From assembly GCF_001625195.1 (NCBI RefSeq), contig NC_054390.1, positions 4,426,027 to 4,490,026 of the forward strand: 64,000 nt of DNA. Reading direction: 5' to 3'. The notes beneath the pieces are model-generated. The model had not been told where the DNA came from, did not search any database, and saw only the letters and a program-made list of their open reading frames with translations. Positions within the stretch are counted from its first letter, which is position 1. Each line of letters opens with the position of its first letter. Made by a program: the position numbers and the translations under genes. Origin of the DNA: Drechmeria coniospora. Its lineage: Eukaryota > Ascomycota > Sordariomycetes > Hypocreales > Ophiocordycipitaceae. Shown here one piece after another: positions 1 through 8,792 of this stretch.

Positions 1-379
1 AAGGAGTTTATGGCTCGAATTCTGCGATCCTATCGCTAACCGAAGACGTACCCTAGAACCGACGATTCGTAAGGTTCCGCATCCCTGCGTACGTTTCTCT
101 TTTACCTATAGCTACCGGCAGTAGTAAAAACGATTTAGTACTAATAGATTGCTCCCAGACGGCCGGTATGTCGAGAAGGAACTACCGTAATGCGTTGATG
201 CCCTTTATCCGATTCGCCAAAATATAGTCTAGAGAGACTTAACGGCAAGCGGCCCTTTATCGACAGCAATCGTTAATATAGCAACATAGCATCGGTATAA
301 GGATAAGATATATACATATTCTGCCCATCTGCCTGTATATGTATCTAGGCATTACTCGTACTACGCCCTACTACCAATA
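1..379. repeat. Left part of diverged duplicated block, copy A
   Basis: This stretch aligns along most of its length with 3332-3684. Both copies begin with aaggagt and end near a shared gtatctaggcatta. Most differences I can see are C/T and G/A transitions, and copy A is the more AT-rich (for example tatatacatatt against cacgtacatgtt). The block is cut by a transposon at a TA dinucleotide and resumes at 1404. The window starts inside the repeat, so its true left edge is not visible. The transition bias fits repeat-induced point mutation, which is an inference. Confidence 0.8.
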
Positions 380-1403
380 GGTAGTACTTACTAGCGGACC
401 AGGCACCCTAGCGGACTAGGTACTTTAATATACATTGGAATTCAACCGTTCTTTCCATTACAGACCTATAGATATTCTAATACTCCTTCGCTCGGCCATT
501 TTCGTGCCTTTTTTGCAATGTTAATAAATACCCTTTTGCTACTGTATACAATTTCTTATCTATAGCTCTACAATCTTCCTTCGAGCTTGAGCAATCTTAT
601 TAGTTACTTTGAACTCTACTATTCGACGGCCTTGTTCAACTGTAAGGATTCCTCTAGTCTTAAGAACCTTATTTTTAACAATTGGCGAAGTTAATGCTGC
701 TTTTGTAGTCCGCTGGAGGTCCCTTGTTACTTGTATTAGCTCGGTAGCTATAGTCAAAGAACCCCGAATGATTAAGATTAGAGTTAAAGGTATCATCAAG
801 AGTCTCATTTCCGTTATTTACTGTATCCTCTAGCTGTCCAGCAACTTTTTGAACTTGCCGCAGTGTTATTGGTGTTAAGAAATTGGAAGAACTAGGTAAA
901 TTAGAGGGATTTGGGGAAGGAGTCCTTAGTGCTCGGGTTTGCATTGATTGAATAACCAATTGAGGATTCAAAGGATAGATGCCGGTCTTTTTGAATGCTG
1001 ATATTATTGTAGTATGTTTAAATGCTTGTTTTCGAACGTCTTGGATTATTGAAAGGAACTCTAGCTTAGTTATATTAACTAAGCTATCTCGGACTGCAAA
1101 GTAAAGAGCCTTTGCATGATAATCTTTAAAGACTGAAAAACAGCTACATTAAGTGGTTGTAGAAGGTGCGTAGTACAAAAGGAGTAATATTGTTTTCTGT
1201 AAGGCGCGCCATAGGCGTGAAGGCCTTATAAGCGAATGTGAGGTGTATAGTACACGCACAAAGTGCGGATACTAGCGAATCTTTTGACGGTTTGGCCATT
1301 TGGCCTAACGGTTAACTAATTTATTGTCAATATGGGCTCACCTCCTATATGTACTACAAAGTGCCTGTCCGCTGGGGTGTCTGGTCCGCTGGTGAGCACT
1401 ACC
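380..1403. mobile_element. Degenerate pogo/Fot1-like DNA transposon with terminal inverted repeats
   Basis: The element has terminal inverted repeats of about 47-48 bp at 380-427 and 1357-1403. Read inward from either end, both start GGTAGT and then carry AGCGGACCAG twice in closely related form. It is flanked by TA on both sides (378-379 and 1404-1405), the target duplication of Tc1/mariner/pogo elements. The arms differ mainly by transitions. At about 1.0 kb it is shorter than an autonomous element, and inside it only the C-terminal part of a DDE transposase is recognisable, on the minus strand. Copy B of the host repeat lacks the element, so it gives an empty site for comparison. The element is very probably inactive. 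Confidence 0.8.
560..1168 (-). pseudogene. Transposase C-terminal remnant (pogo/Fot1-like DDE)
   Basis: The minus strand carries pieces of a pogo/Fot1-type transposase C-terminus. In order these are HLLQPLNVAVF (around 1168-1136), ISAFKKTGIYPLNPQLV (around 1008-958), LTPITLRQVQ (around 880-850) and GILTVEQGRRIVEFKV (around 652-605). The pieces sit in different frames: one shift lies near 1130 and another near 800. The N-terminal DNA-binding domain and the first two catalytic aspartates are absent. In pogo-like enzymes QPLD contains the last catalytic Asp; here the codon is AAT (Asn), as a G-to-A change would produce. No functional product is expected. Confidence 0.75.
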
Positions 1404-1656
1404 TATCAGTGGTGGGGCGTGGCACGAGTAGTCTATTACGAGCCAAGATACAAGAGCCTTATACCGACCGATTCGATCGATTCCCGTAGGGGCGACTGGA
1501 ATAAAGCAAGGGATAAAGGCGCAACGATGCGAAAAGAGGTACCGTATCTGCGACTCTCGTTTGCGTTTCCTTTATAGGAACGTTACGTCTTGCGAATAGA
1601 TGTGCCTGTACTATCGTTATATCGCAACGTTGCCTCGCCTCTCTGCTCGTCCGTAT
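1404..1656. repeat. Right part of duplicated block, copy A
   Basis: This continues copy A after the transposon. It aligns with about 3738-3956, sharing acgagcc, then a stretch around attcgatcgattcc, gactggaat, aagcaagggataaaggcg and tctgc-cgtccgtat. Transitions again dominate the differences. In copy B this segment lies directly upstream of the HsbA-like gene; copy A is not followed by a recognisable coding sequence. Confidence 0.75.
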
Positions 1657-3248
1657 ACCGCAACGGTTGGGTAGAGCGTTTGGGTTTCTGTACCGCCTAC
1701 GAAATAATGCTATATCATAACACTACTTGCACTCTCATTCACGGAGCACATCTACCTAAATGTACCTTCTACCGCACAAGTACATAAATGTAAGTGGTTA
1801 CTGCAAGTGCGTAATAATAACTTGTGCTTTGTAGCAAGAACATGCAGGTACCGCACAATACACCTACGTCCTGTACACCTACGGAGTACAGTTGTGACCG
1901 ACGTACTTGCAGGTGTGGTTGTACGCACCCTTATGCTCACAGGTGCAGGTGTTATGCTCCGTAATTGTGATTGTAGTGCTTAAGTTCGCATTTGTCAACC
2001 GAGAAAGGAAATAGTATTCGCAGTACGCGGTCGATATTGACGCGGTCGGTATTGTACGAAATTTCATTAGGTAATGGTACAGAGCTCCCTACGGCACTCC
2101 GTGCATGCTATTGTAATGTGTGCCTGCGTACAGAGTACGAGACGTGTAGTATTAATACTATGCTAAAGTGAGCGCGGCACCGTGCCGTGCTGGTGGACTG
2201 ACAGAAGTATCCAAGTACAGTACCGAGTACGAGGTGCCGCGTGGGAATCTTGGCGGTAACGGAGGAAATGCTTCAACCAAGTATGTGCATTACGAGAAGG
2301 AGTGTAATGGCACGACTGCACCCGCGAGAAGGAGTCCGCAAGTATTATACGGAAACGATCCGAGTACGAGTACGAGTACGAGACGGGTCGGGAGAGCTCA
2401 ACGCAGTAGCGGAGTTCGACGCTTCGGCTGGTGCTAGGTAGAAACGACTGTAGTACTAGCCGTTGGCCTGCAGGTCCTGTATCGATGCCCTGTAAGGAGG
2501 AGACGAGAGCGGGCGCTAGCCGACGAGCCGAGTGAATATGCTGCTCGCGCGGTTAGTGGAAAGCAGAAACCAGAGAAAAGCACCGGCTGGAGTAAGGTAG
2601 TCTGAATTGTATTACGTGGTTTCTCAACTTATGTCCAGAGTACTACAGTATATAAATGCAGCACGTAAATGCAGCACGTAACGGATCTATAGTGGCCGAC
2701 GACAACAACAACGAAAATCAACAAGGTCAAGGCCAGCAAGGCGAATTGTATGCTTTGCTCTCAGTAACAAGCGCGAATACGAATTAATAGGTACTTGCTA
2801 ATAGGTTTGTATGCAGGTATAAGGACCGAAAATACATAGGACGTACGTCCTTGCGCTATAATTGGGATGAGGACTGACGAGGAGGTACGAAAGGAACCGA
2901 AGCCAAATCCTATCTCGGCTATTACTCCGATTGTTGTCTTTATATGCGTGCCTTTATTTATTTTCTCGCTCCCTCTCTTGTCTTTGCGTTCTCTTGCTTT
3001 ATCTTACTTACTCAGTCCCTCCTGTTCCTTGTTGTCCCCCGCGACCTCTCGAACTCTCTATTACGGATACGCACACACATACAGTAAGTTACCCGCTTCC
3101 CTCTGTACTGTACAAAAGCAATGTTTCTCGAGTCGAGCAAACTCGCCCTACGCCCAACGCGCAACGGCAGCGGCTTACGAATATGCGTACAATAGACATA
3201 ACGTTGCAGAGAGCTATAATTTGGCCTTATCCATTCTTCTACAGCACT
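1657..3248. other. Intergenic, no supported gene
   Basis: The composition is mixed, with GTAC-containing words, a cluster of short AGTACG-type repeats near 2360-2395, and small reading frames that are not supported. One frame ends in FGWC at 2437, which resembles the motif before the last core cysteine of the secreted array further right, but the other cysteines are missing. I see no tRNA, promoter or further transposon ends. Confidence 0.5.
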
Positions 3249-3451
3249 ATGCGCGTTATTGCTATCTTTGTCGCCGTCCTGGCAGCCGTACAAGCGGCGC
3301 CCCTTGCTATGCCTGGTAGGTAAATTGTCCAAGGAGTCCATATCCTGAATCCTGCAATCCTATTGCTAACCAAAGACGCGCCCTAGAACCGACGATTAGC
3401 AAGGTTCAGCAACCCTGCGTACGTTTCTCTTTTGCCCCGATCTGCCGGTAG
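3249..3451 (+). CDS. Candidate very small secreted protein (two exons)
   Basis: An ATG at 3249 opens a clear signal peptide: MRVI, then IFVAVLAAV, then a QAAP cleavage region. Unspliced, the frame stops at 3323 after 24 residues. Splicing 3320-3375 (AG|GTAAAT donor, CTAAC branch, CAAAG acceptor; 56 bp) gives exons 3249-3319 and 3376-3451 and a 48-residue protein with two cysteines (PCVRFSF and PICR). Exon 2 lies in the duplicated block, and the same frame is also open in copy A (about 45-120), with PCVRFSF conserved. That favours a real coding exon. It may be a distant relative of the array at 14.9-22 kb, but the cysteine spacing does not match. Confidence 0.35.
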
Positions 3452-3956
3452 CGGTAAAGATGATTCGGTACTAATAGACTGCTTATAGACAACCAGCAAG
3501 CCGGGAAATAACTGCAATAATCAGTTTTCGCCCTTTATCCGATTTGCTAAAATATAGTCTAGAGAGGCTCAACAGCGAACGGTCCTTAGTCGACAGCAAT
3601 CGTTAACATAGCAATATGGCATCGGCATGAGGATAAGACACGTACATGTTCTGCCAATCTGTTTGTACATGTATCTAGGCATTAGTCCATGTGCACCGGC
3701 AAGTTCGGAAAATTAAAACACTCTGCCAGTCTTGGTACATGACGAGCCGAGACACGGGAGCCGTATGCCGAATCGATCGATTCCGCAGGGGGTGACTGGA
3801 ATGAAGCAAGGGATAAAGGCGTAACGACACGAAAAGAGGTGCCATGTCTGTGACTCTCCTTCGCGTTTCCTTGGTGGAAACGTCACGACTTGCGAATAAT
3901 GTGCCTGTGCCACCGTTCCACCGCAACGTCGCCTCGCCTCTCTGCCCGTCCGTATG
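3332..3956. repeat. Duplicated block, copy B (no transposon)
   Basis: This is the partner of 1-379 plus 1404-1656. It is GC-richer and better preserved than copy A. The junction that holds the transposon in copy A is uninterrupted here, with about 50-80 poorly matching bases between 3685 and 3738. It covers exon 2 of the candidate small secreted gene and ends about 120 bp before the start codon of the HsbA-like gene, so it probably supplies much of that gene's promoter. Confidence 0.8.
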
Positions 3957-4074
3957 CTCTCCGTTTCCACTCCGTATGCTCCCCATCTCCATCTTCCTCG
4001 TCTCCTCCCGCCCCATCTTCATTCCCGACGCTGCCGACCCCATTTGTTTGAACCGCAAGAGCGACAGTCTCGTC

Positions 4075-4722
4075 ATGATCTCCTGGCCCTCCCTCCTCGT
4101 CCTTCTCCACCTCGTCCTTCTGACGAGCACGAGCTCGGGGGCGCCCGTGGCGAAAACAAGCATTGCGCAGCTGAGCCAAGATATCGTCGCCGTGGACAGA
4201 TCCTTCCAGAAACTCTTCCAGCTTGCGTCCAACTACACGGCGGGCGCCCGCGACGCGAGACCGCAGATTTCCCTCCTCCAGACCCTCTACTACGACCTCG
4301 CGCTCGCCACCATACACGCGGACCGGTTGCCGAACCCCCTCGCCGCCGCCGATGCCGTGAGCCTTCTCCTTCTGCTCAACGGTACCCTCGCCGTCGACGA
4401 GCCCCCCGCCGTCGACGCACTCGTCGGCAAGAGTGCTGCCTTGCGGGATGCGCTCGTCGACGGTTTCTTCCTGCCCGGGCTGCGGATGCTGCTGGCGCGG
4501 CACGAAACCGTGACAAGCCGAATTTTCCTTCGCATGCCCGGGGATGTGCCGCTCAATGTCGTGGCCCAGGGCAAGGCGGATGTGGCCTTGATTTCGGAGG
4601 CCTTGCGCAGAGGTATAACTGCCTTTGCCAGCATCGCCGCGGCACGCCCGACCGGGACGGTGAGCGTTGGGGAGACGGGTGATGCCGCCGTCGTGGCCAA
4701 TGCCGTACCGAAAGTGACATAG
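4075..4722 (+). CDS. HsbA-like secreted cell-wall / hydrophobic-surface-binding protein
   Basis: This is an intronless gene of 215 residues. I chose the ATG at 4075 because it starts a good signal peptide (MISWPSLLVLLHLVLLTSTS, cleaved near SSGAP); the frame stays open upstream to 3844, but that part is duplicated non-coding sequence. The mature protein is alanine- and leucine-rich, almost cysteine-free and predicted helical (AVDRSFQKLFQLASNY, then a run of Ala/Leu helices and a region around VVAQGKADVALISEALR). This matches the HsbA / cell-wall galactomannoprotein family of secreted proteins that bind hydrophobic surfaces or the wall in filamentous ascomycetes. The family call rests on pattern, not a search. 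No GPI signal is evident at the C-terminus. Confidence 0.7.
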   Translation: MISWPSLLVLLHLVLLTSTSSGAPVAKTSIAQLSQDIVAVDRSFQKLFQLASNYTAGARDARPQISLLQTLYYDLALATIHADRLPNPLAAADAVSLLLLLNGTLAVDEPPAVDALVGKSAALRDALVDGFFLPGLRMLLARHETVTSRIFLRMPGDVPLNVVAQGKADVALISEALRRGITAFASIAAARPTGTVSVGETGDAAVVANAVPKVT

Positions 4723-5032
4723 GGAGGAAGCCGGGATGAGAAAGGTATGGTAGAAGTAGAATTGACTCGCTGCACTGAAATGCTAGGCATGAAGCGTCTG
4801 CCCAACTTCGTCAACCGCCCTGCTCTGCTCGCCTCGTGGCCCGGCCGCTGGGATTACATGGAATACGCAAACGAAGCTGCATCCATAATTTCTTGAACCC
4901 CACCCTACCTTGAACTCCCGACCCAAGTGACATGGCCCAGTGTCCGTTCCGGCATCCCAAACGTCGTCGTGCCGTGCCGCGCCGTGCCGCGCCGTGCCAC
5001 CAGCGTCCCTCGGGGCCGGCATTTGTCGCTCT
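4723..5032. other. Convergent intergenic spacer
   Basis: About 310 bp separate the HsbA-like gene from the 3' end of the MARVEL gene. I see no gene. A short GCCGTGCCGCGCC direct repeat lies around 4971-5000. Confidence 0.6.
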
Positions 5033-6091
5033 CTAGCGCTGGTACGTTTGCGGCGAGGGCGAGGTTGCCGCGGACAGAGGCGTCGTGTGCTGCGGCGGCG
5101 GCTGGCCCGACAGCTCAGTCTGCTGGAACCCCGGAGACGGGTACTGCTGCGGCGGGTACTGCGCGAACGGCTGCTGCTGATCCTGCGGCGGGGGCGAGTA
5201 GGCGCCGCCCGGAGGAGGCGGCGAGTAGGGGGACTGCTGGTGGTAGGGGCTCTGGGCAGGAGGCGGATGCTGACCCGTCGGTTGAGCCTCGACGGGGGCC
5301 TTTTGCTGCTGCTCGACCATGGACTGCGTCTGATGAGCCGTCGAGGAGGAGGCGCCGCCGACGACGGGGAACCGGCCGTCCTTGCGGCCTCGGAGAAACA
5401 TGACGAGAGTCCAGACAAAGGTGACGATGAAGAGGAGCCTGCGGGGGAGACGCATCAGTCGACGGCACAGGCTGCACGACCGCCGAGCGGCATCGCAGGA
5501 CGGCAACGCACCAGACGAGGGCGCCGAGGCCCGCGGCTGCGGACATCATGTTCTGACCGCCCTTGAAGAGCATGTCGCGCTTGAGGAGCTCGAGGCCGCG
5601 CTTCCTGGCGCAGCTCATGCTGCCGAAGATGCTGCCGTTGTCGAAGCAGGACTGGACCTGGGTCGGGAACTTGAACTGGGCGCGCTTGGCGGCCACGGCG
5701 GCCCAGGTGGCGAGCCACATGACAAGCATGAAGCCGTCGAGGACGAGGACGGCGAGGACGTGATAGGCGACGTTCCACGGCACCACCTTTTCGGTGACGA
5801 TGCCGTAGCCGACGACGATCCAGGTGAGGATGGGCTGCGGCGGGCCGTAAGCGTGGGCGACACGAGCGCGGCGCGGCGAGCAGGGCAGAACAAGGTCGAC
5901 GTTGGGAGGCAAGCACGTACGACGGCGATGGCGAGACCGAGCTCGTCGAGGTAGAGGTCGTGGGCGACCCTGCCGGCGAGGGCGAGGATGATGACGGAGA
6001 GGAGGATCTGGAAGATGCGGACGACAAGGACCCAGATGGGCGTCTCGAGCACGTCGGCTTGGCCGACAGCCCCGGGGTGGTGCTGGTCCAT
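5033..6091 (-). CDS. MARVEL-domain tetraspan membrane protein
   Basis: There are three exons on the minus strand: 6091-5921, 5834-5512 and 5438-5033, encoding 299 residues. The introns of 86 and 73 bp use donors GTACGT and GTGCGT and acceptors CCGCAG. Four hydrophobic segments lie at about residues 20-40, 52-72 (PILTWIVVGYGIV), 80-105 (NVAYHVLAVLVLDGFMLVMW) and 150-178 (GALVWLLFIVTFVWTLVMFL), followed by a cytosolic tail of about 120 residues rich in Pro, Gln and Tyr. Four helices with a conserved FDNGS loop and a P/Q-rich tail fit fungal MARVEL proteins, which sit in the plasma membrane or in vesicles and are thought to organise membrane domains. No catalytic role is expected. The second intron restores the Trp in the last helix, which supports the model. 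Confidence 0.8.
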
Positions 6092-7384
6092 GATGCCACA
6101 ATGCTGCCTCGACGCAGTCTGGACGAGCCGCCGAGTGGTGCTGCTGGCCGAGTACGAGTGTCTGTCTTGCACGAGGGCGAGTGTTTCGTCGGGCACGCGT
6201 TCCAGCTCTCTCGAACGTCTCGGCCGGAGGAGCAGTTCGGCGTGCGACGAAAGCTGGGCGCCCGCGGCGGTCCTTATACTCGTTCGCTCGTACGGCGCAC
6301 GACTGGCTTGCATGCTCTCGCCCTCGGCCGCCCGTCGGAGCGTCCTGCCCCGTCGGCAGCCCATTCTTTCCTCGGGCAGCTCACCCACCACAGCTCGCCC
6401 CGAGCCGGGATGGGCTGGGCTTTCGGGCGAGATGGACTATTGGTTCCTGAGCGTGCGAGCCCTGCGAGAGGGTGTTGAGCGGCTGCCATCTTGACGAGGG
6501 TAGCCGCACGAAGCTCCGTGACGCCGCGCGCATCCGCCGGCCTGTCGCTCAGCCGCACGGTGACGGAGAAGGACAAAGGCAAGGACAGGGGCAGGGGCAA
6601 GCGACTGGGTGGGTGGGACGAGCTGGGCCGATGGCCGTCACACAAGACTGCGGCAGCATGGGCATGGGGCAGCTCGTGGCTCCCTCCATCGGGGCGACTC
6701 CGAACGCTGACGGGGCCGGCGAGCAAAAGGCAAGGCGGGCGAGCGCACAGGCGTCGGCGGCGGGCCAATCGCCGACGGTGTGATCAAGTGATACGCACGT
6801 CGCGTCTGACCAGCGCCGTTGGACCGTTCAAGGGTGGTGCGTGGTGGCACGACCCAGATTGCATCAAATGAAGGGTCATGCGTTGAGCTGAACCGTCGAT
6901 GAGCGGTTGGGCATGAACCTGAGCATGGAAACATGGACACGGACATGGAGTTGTAGGTACTTTGAAAGCGACATCGAGCACGGCGTCTCCAGGTTTGTCT
7001 GTCCATTCCGGCTCGGGCCAACAGCATCCGTCTCCGGTCAGCTCTCGGTTGGTCTGGTAGCACGCACGAAGCAGCCGTCGTATGCACAAGCTTGTTTCGG
7101 AAACGAACACCCCTGCTCCCGTCATCCATGGTCCCAAGGCACCTGCACCCGCACAGGTAGGTGTGCGAGTATTCGTTGTACGCGTCGGCAAAGAAGGCAT
7201 CCGCACGCCGTACATGGGCAGGTGCTATTGATAGAAGTGCTCGCACGCCACGGACCGCCAGCCGATGCGCCGGTCGCCAGTTACTCTAGGCAATGGCGGC
7301 TGGAGGCTCTCCAAAAGCAACGAAAGGGGTGACGGCGGGGCTCCAGATGCGCGGCTTGGCATGGGCCAGGTCAAGCTGGAGGGG
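6092..7384. other. Intergenic region upstream of the MARVEL gene
   Basis: About 1.3 kb with no convincing gene. It holds the 5' region of the MARVEL gene and the 3' flank of the xylitol dehydrogenase gene. A purine-rich run lies near 6565-6610. Several overlapping frames of 90-200 codons occur on both strands but none shows a recognisable motif. Confidence 0.5.
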
Positions 7385-8573
7385 TCAACGGGCGCCGTCT
7401 CCGAGGTCCTCGGCGAAGATGGGCGCGTCGGCGTTGGGCCCGGCTATGAGAAGCTTGATGACGCCGCCGGCCTTGACCCTCTCGAAGGCGTCCTCGGCGC
7501 GCGTAAAGGGCACAACGTCCGAGATGAGGGACTTGACGTCGACCTGGCCGGCGGCAATGAGCTCGACGGCAAGGTCGTAGTCGCCGGGCCCGTACCGAAA
7601 GGATCCCTTGACCGTCACCTCCTTCAGGCACATGGCCATGATGGGAAAGGTGACGTCCGACTTGCCCATGCCGCCCTGGATGTAGGTGCCGCCGGGGCGG
7701 ACGACGTGCTGGCCAACCTGGATCGACTGCTCGGCGCCGCTCGCGTCGATGACGGCGTCGGCGCCCCGGGGCAGGCCGGCTCGGTCGCGGATGGCCTCGG
7801 CGTTGGCCTCGGGCGCTCGCGGTTCGGAGAGGTAGGTGTGGGTGGCGGCGAAGTCGGCGGCGAAGTCGAGCCTCGAGGGGTCAATGTCGACGCTGACGAC
7901 CTTGGCGGCCCCGAAGGCGCGACCGACGGCGGCGCAGAGCAGGCCGACGGGGCCGGCGCCCATGACGACGAGGGACTGGCCCGGGCGGACGGCGGCCTGC
8001 TTCACCATGTGCACGGCGACGGCCAGCGGCTCGACGAGGGCGCCCTCCCGCAGCGAGACGTTGGCGGGCAGCGGGTAGCAAAAGTCAGCGGGCGAGGCCC
8101 ACAGGCCGGTGAGGGTGCCGTCGTGGGGGGGCGTGGCGGCGAAGACCATGCCCGGGCAGAGGTTGTAGCGGCCCGCACGGCAGTCGGAGCAGCGGCGGCA
8201 CGGATGGCCCGGCTCGAGGGCGACGCGGTCTCCCCGGCGGAGGCTCGTGACGGCGGCGCCCGTCTCGACGACGACGCCGGCCGACTCGTGGCCGAGGACC
8301 ATGGGCTTCTCGACGACGAAGTGGCCGATGGCGCCGTGCCGCCAGTAGTGGACGTCGGAGCCGCAGATGCCCGTGTAGGCGACGGCGACGAGGACGTCGT
8401 GTGGGGACTCGAGCCTCGGTCGGGGCCGGTCCGCAAAGGACACGCGCAGCGGCTCGTCGAGGACAAAGGAGAGGTTCTTTTGCCCGTCAGACGTCGGCGC
8501 GGCGCGGCGGAGGGGGGCAGCTTCCACGCACGCTGAGGTCGACGCCCTCGTCGGCCGACGGCTGAGTCGCCAT
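7385..8573 (-). CDS. xdhA: Xylitol dehydrogenase (D-xylulose reductase), zinc MDR family
   Basis: Exons 8573-8532 and 8476-7385 encode 377 residues; the 55-bp intron has GTGCGT, a CTGAC branch and AAAAG. The start codon sits in a good context (cacc before ATGGC), and splicing joins a short leader to NLSFVLDEP, as in fungal xylitol dehydrogenases. Catalytic zinc ligands are visible: Cys52 in [10 protein letters not shown] and His77-Glu78 in LGHESAG. The structural zinc loop carries four cysteines (PCRRCSDC, then NLCPG). The nucleotide-binding motif GAGPVGLL is followed by an acidic residue (VDID), typical of NAD+ preference. The enzyme oxidises xylitol to D-xylulose in the cytosol, in pentose catabolism. 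L-arabinitol or sorbitol dehydrogenase are the nearest alternatives. Confidence 0.88.
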
Positions 8574-8660
8574 GGTGTCCGCTTCCGCTCGACGAGACGA
8601 GAGCTCCAGGTGCTCGGAGGGAGGCTCGAGGCTGAGGGGCGGGTGACGGACGACGAAAAC

Positions 8661-8792
8661 GACGACGGTGGACGGTGGACGGTAGATGGCGGATGGGGGA
8701 AGATGGATGATGGTTGGATGGATGATGGTTGGATGGATGTGGATGGGTGGACGATGGATGATGGGTAGATGTCGATGCTGGATGATGGGTGG
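8661..8792. repeat. GATG-rich imperfect tandem repeat
   Basis: Imperfect short repeats (gatggatgatggttg, ggatggatg, gacggtg) lie upstream of the xylitol dehydrogenase start, in its presumed promoter or 5' leader. Confidence 0.7.

Noticed and set aside
2168..2437. Frame ending in FGWC, like the secreted array motif
   Set aside because: No signal peptide and no correctly spaced cysteines upstream.
7265..8536. 423-codon open frame on the plus strand
   Set aside because: It is antisense to the xylitol dehydrogenase gene and low in complexity; it results from high GC at third positions.
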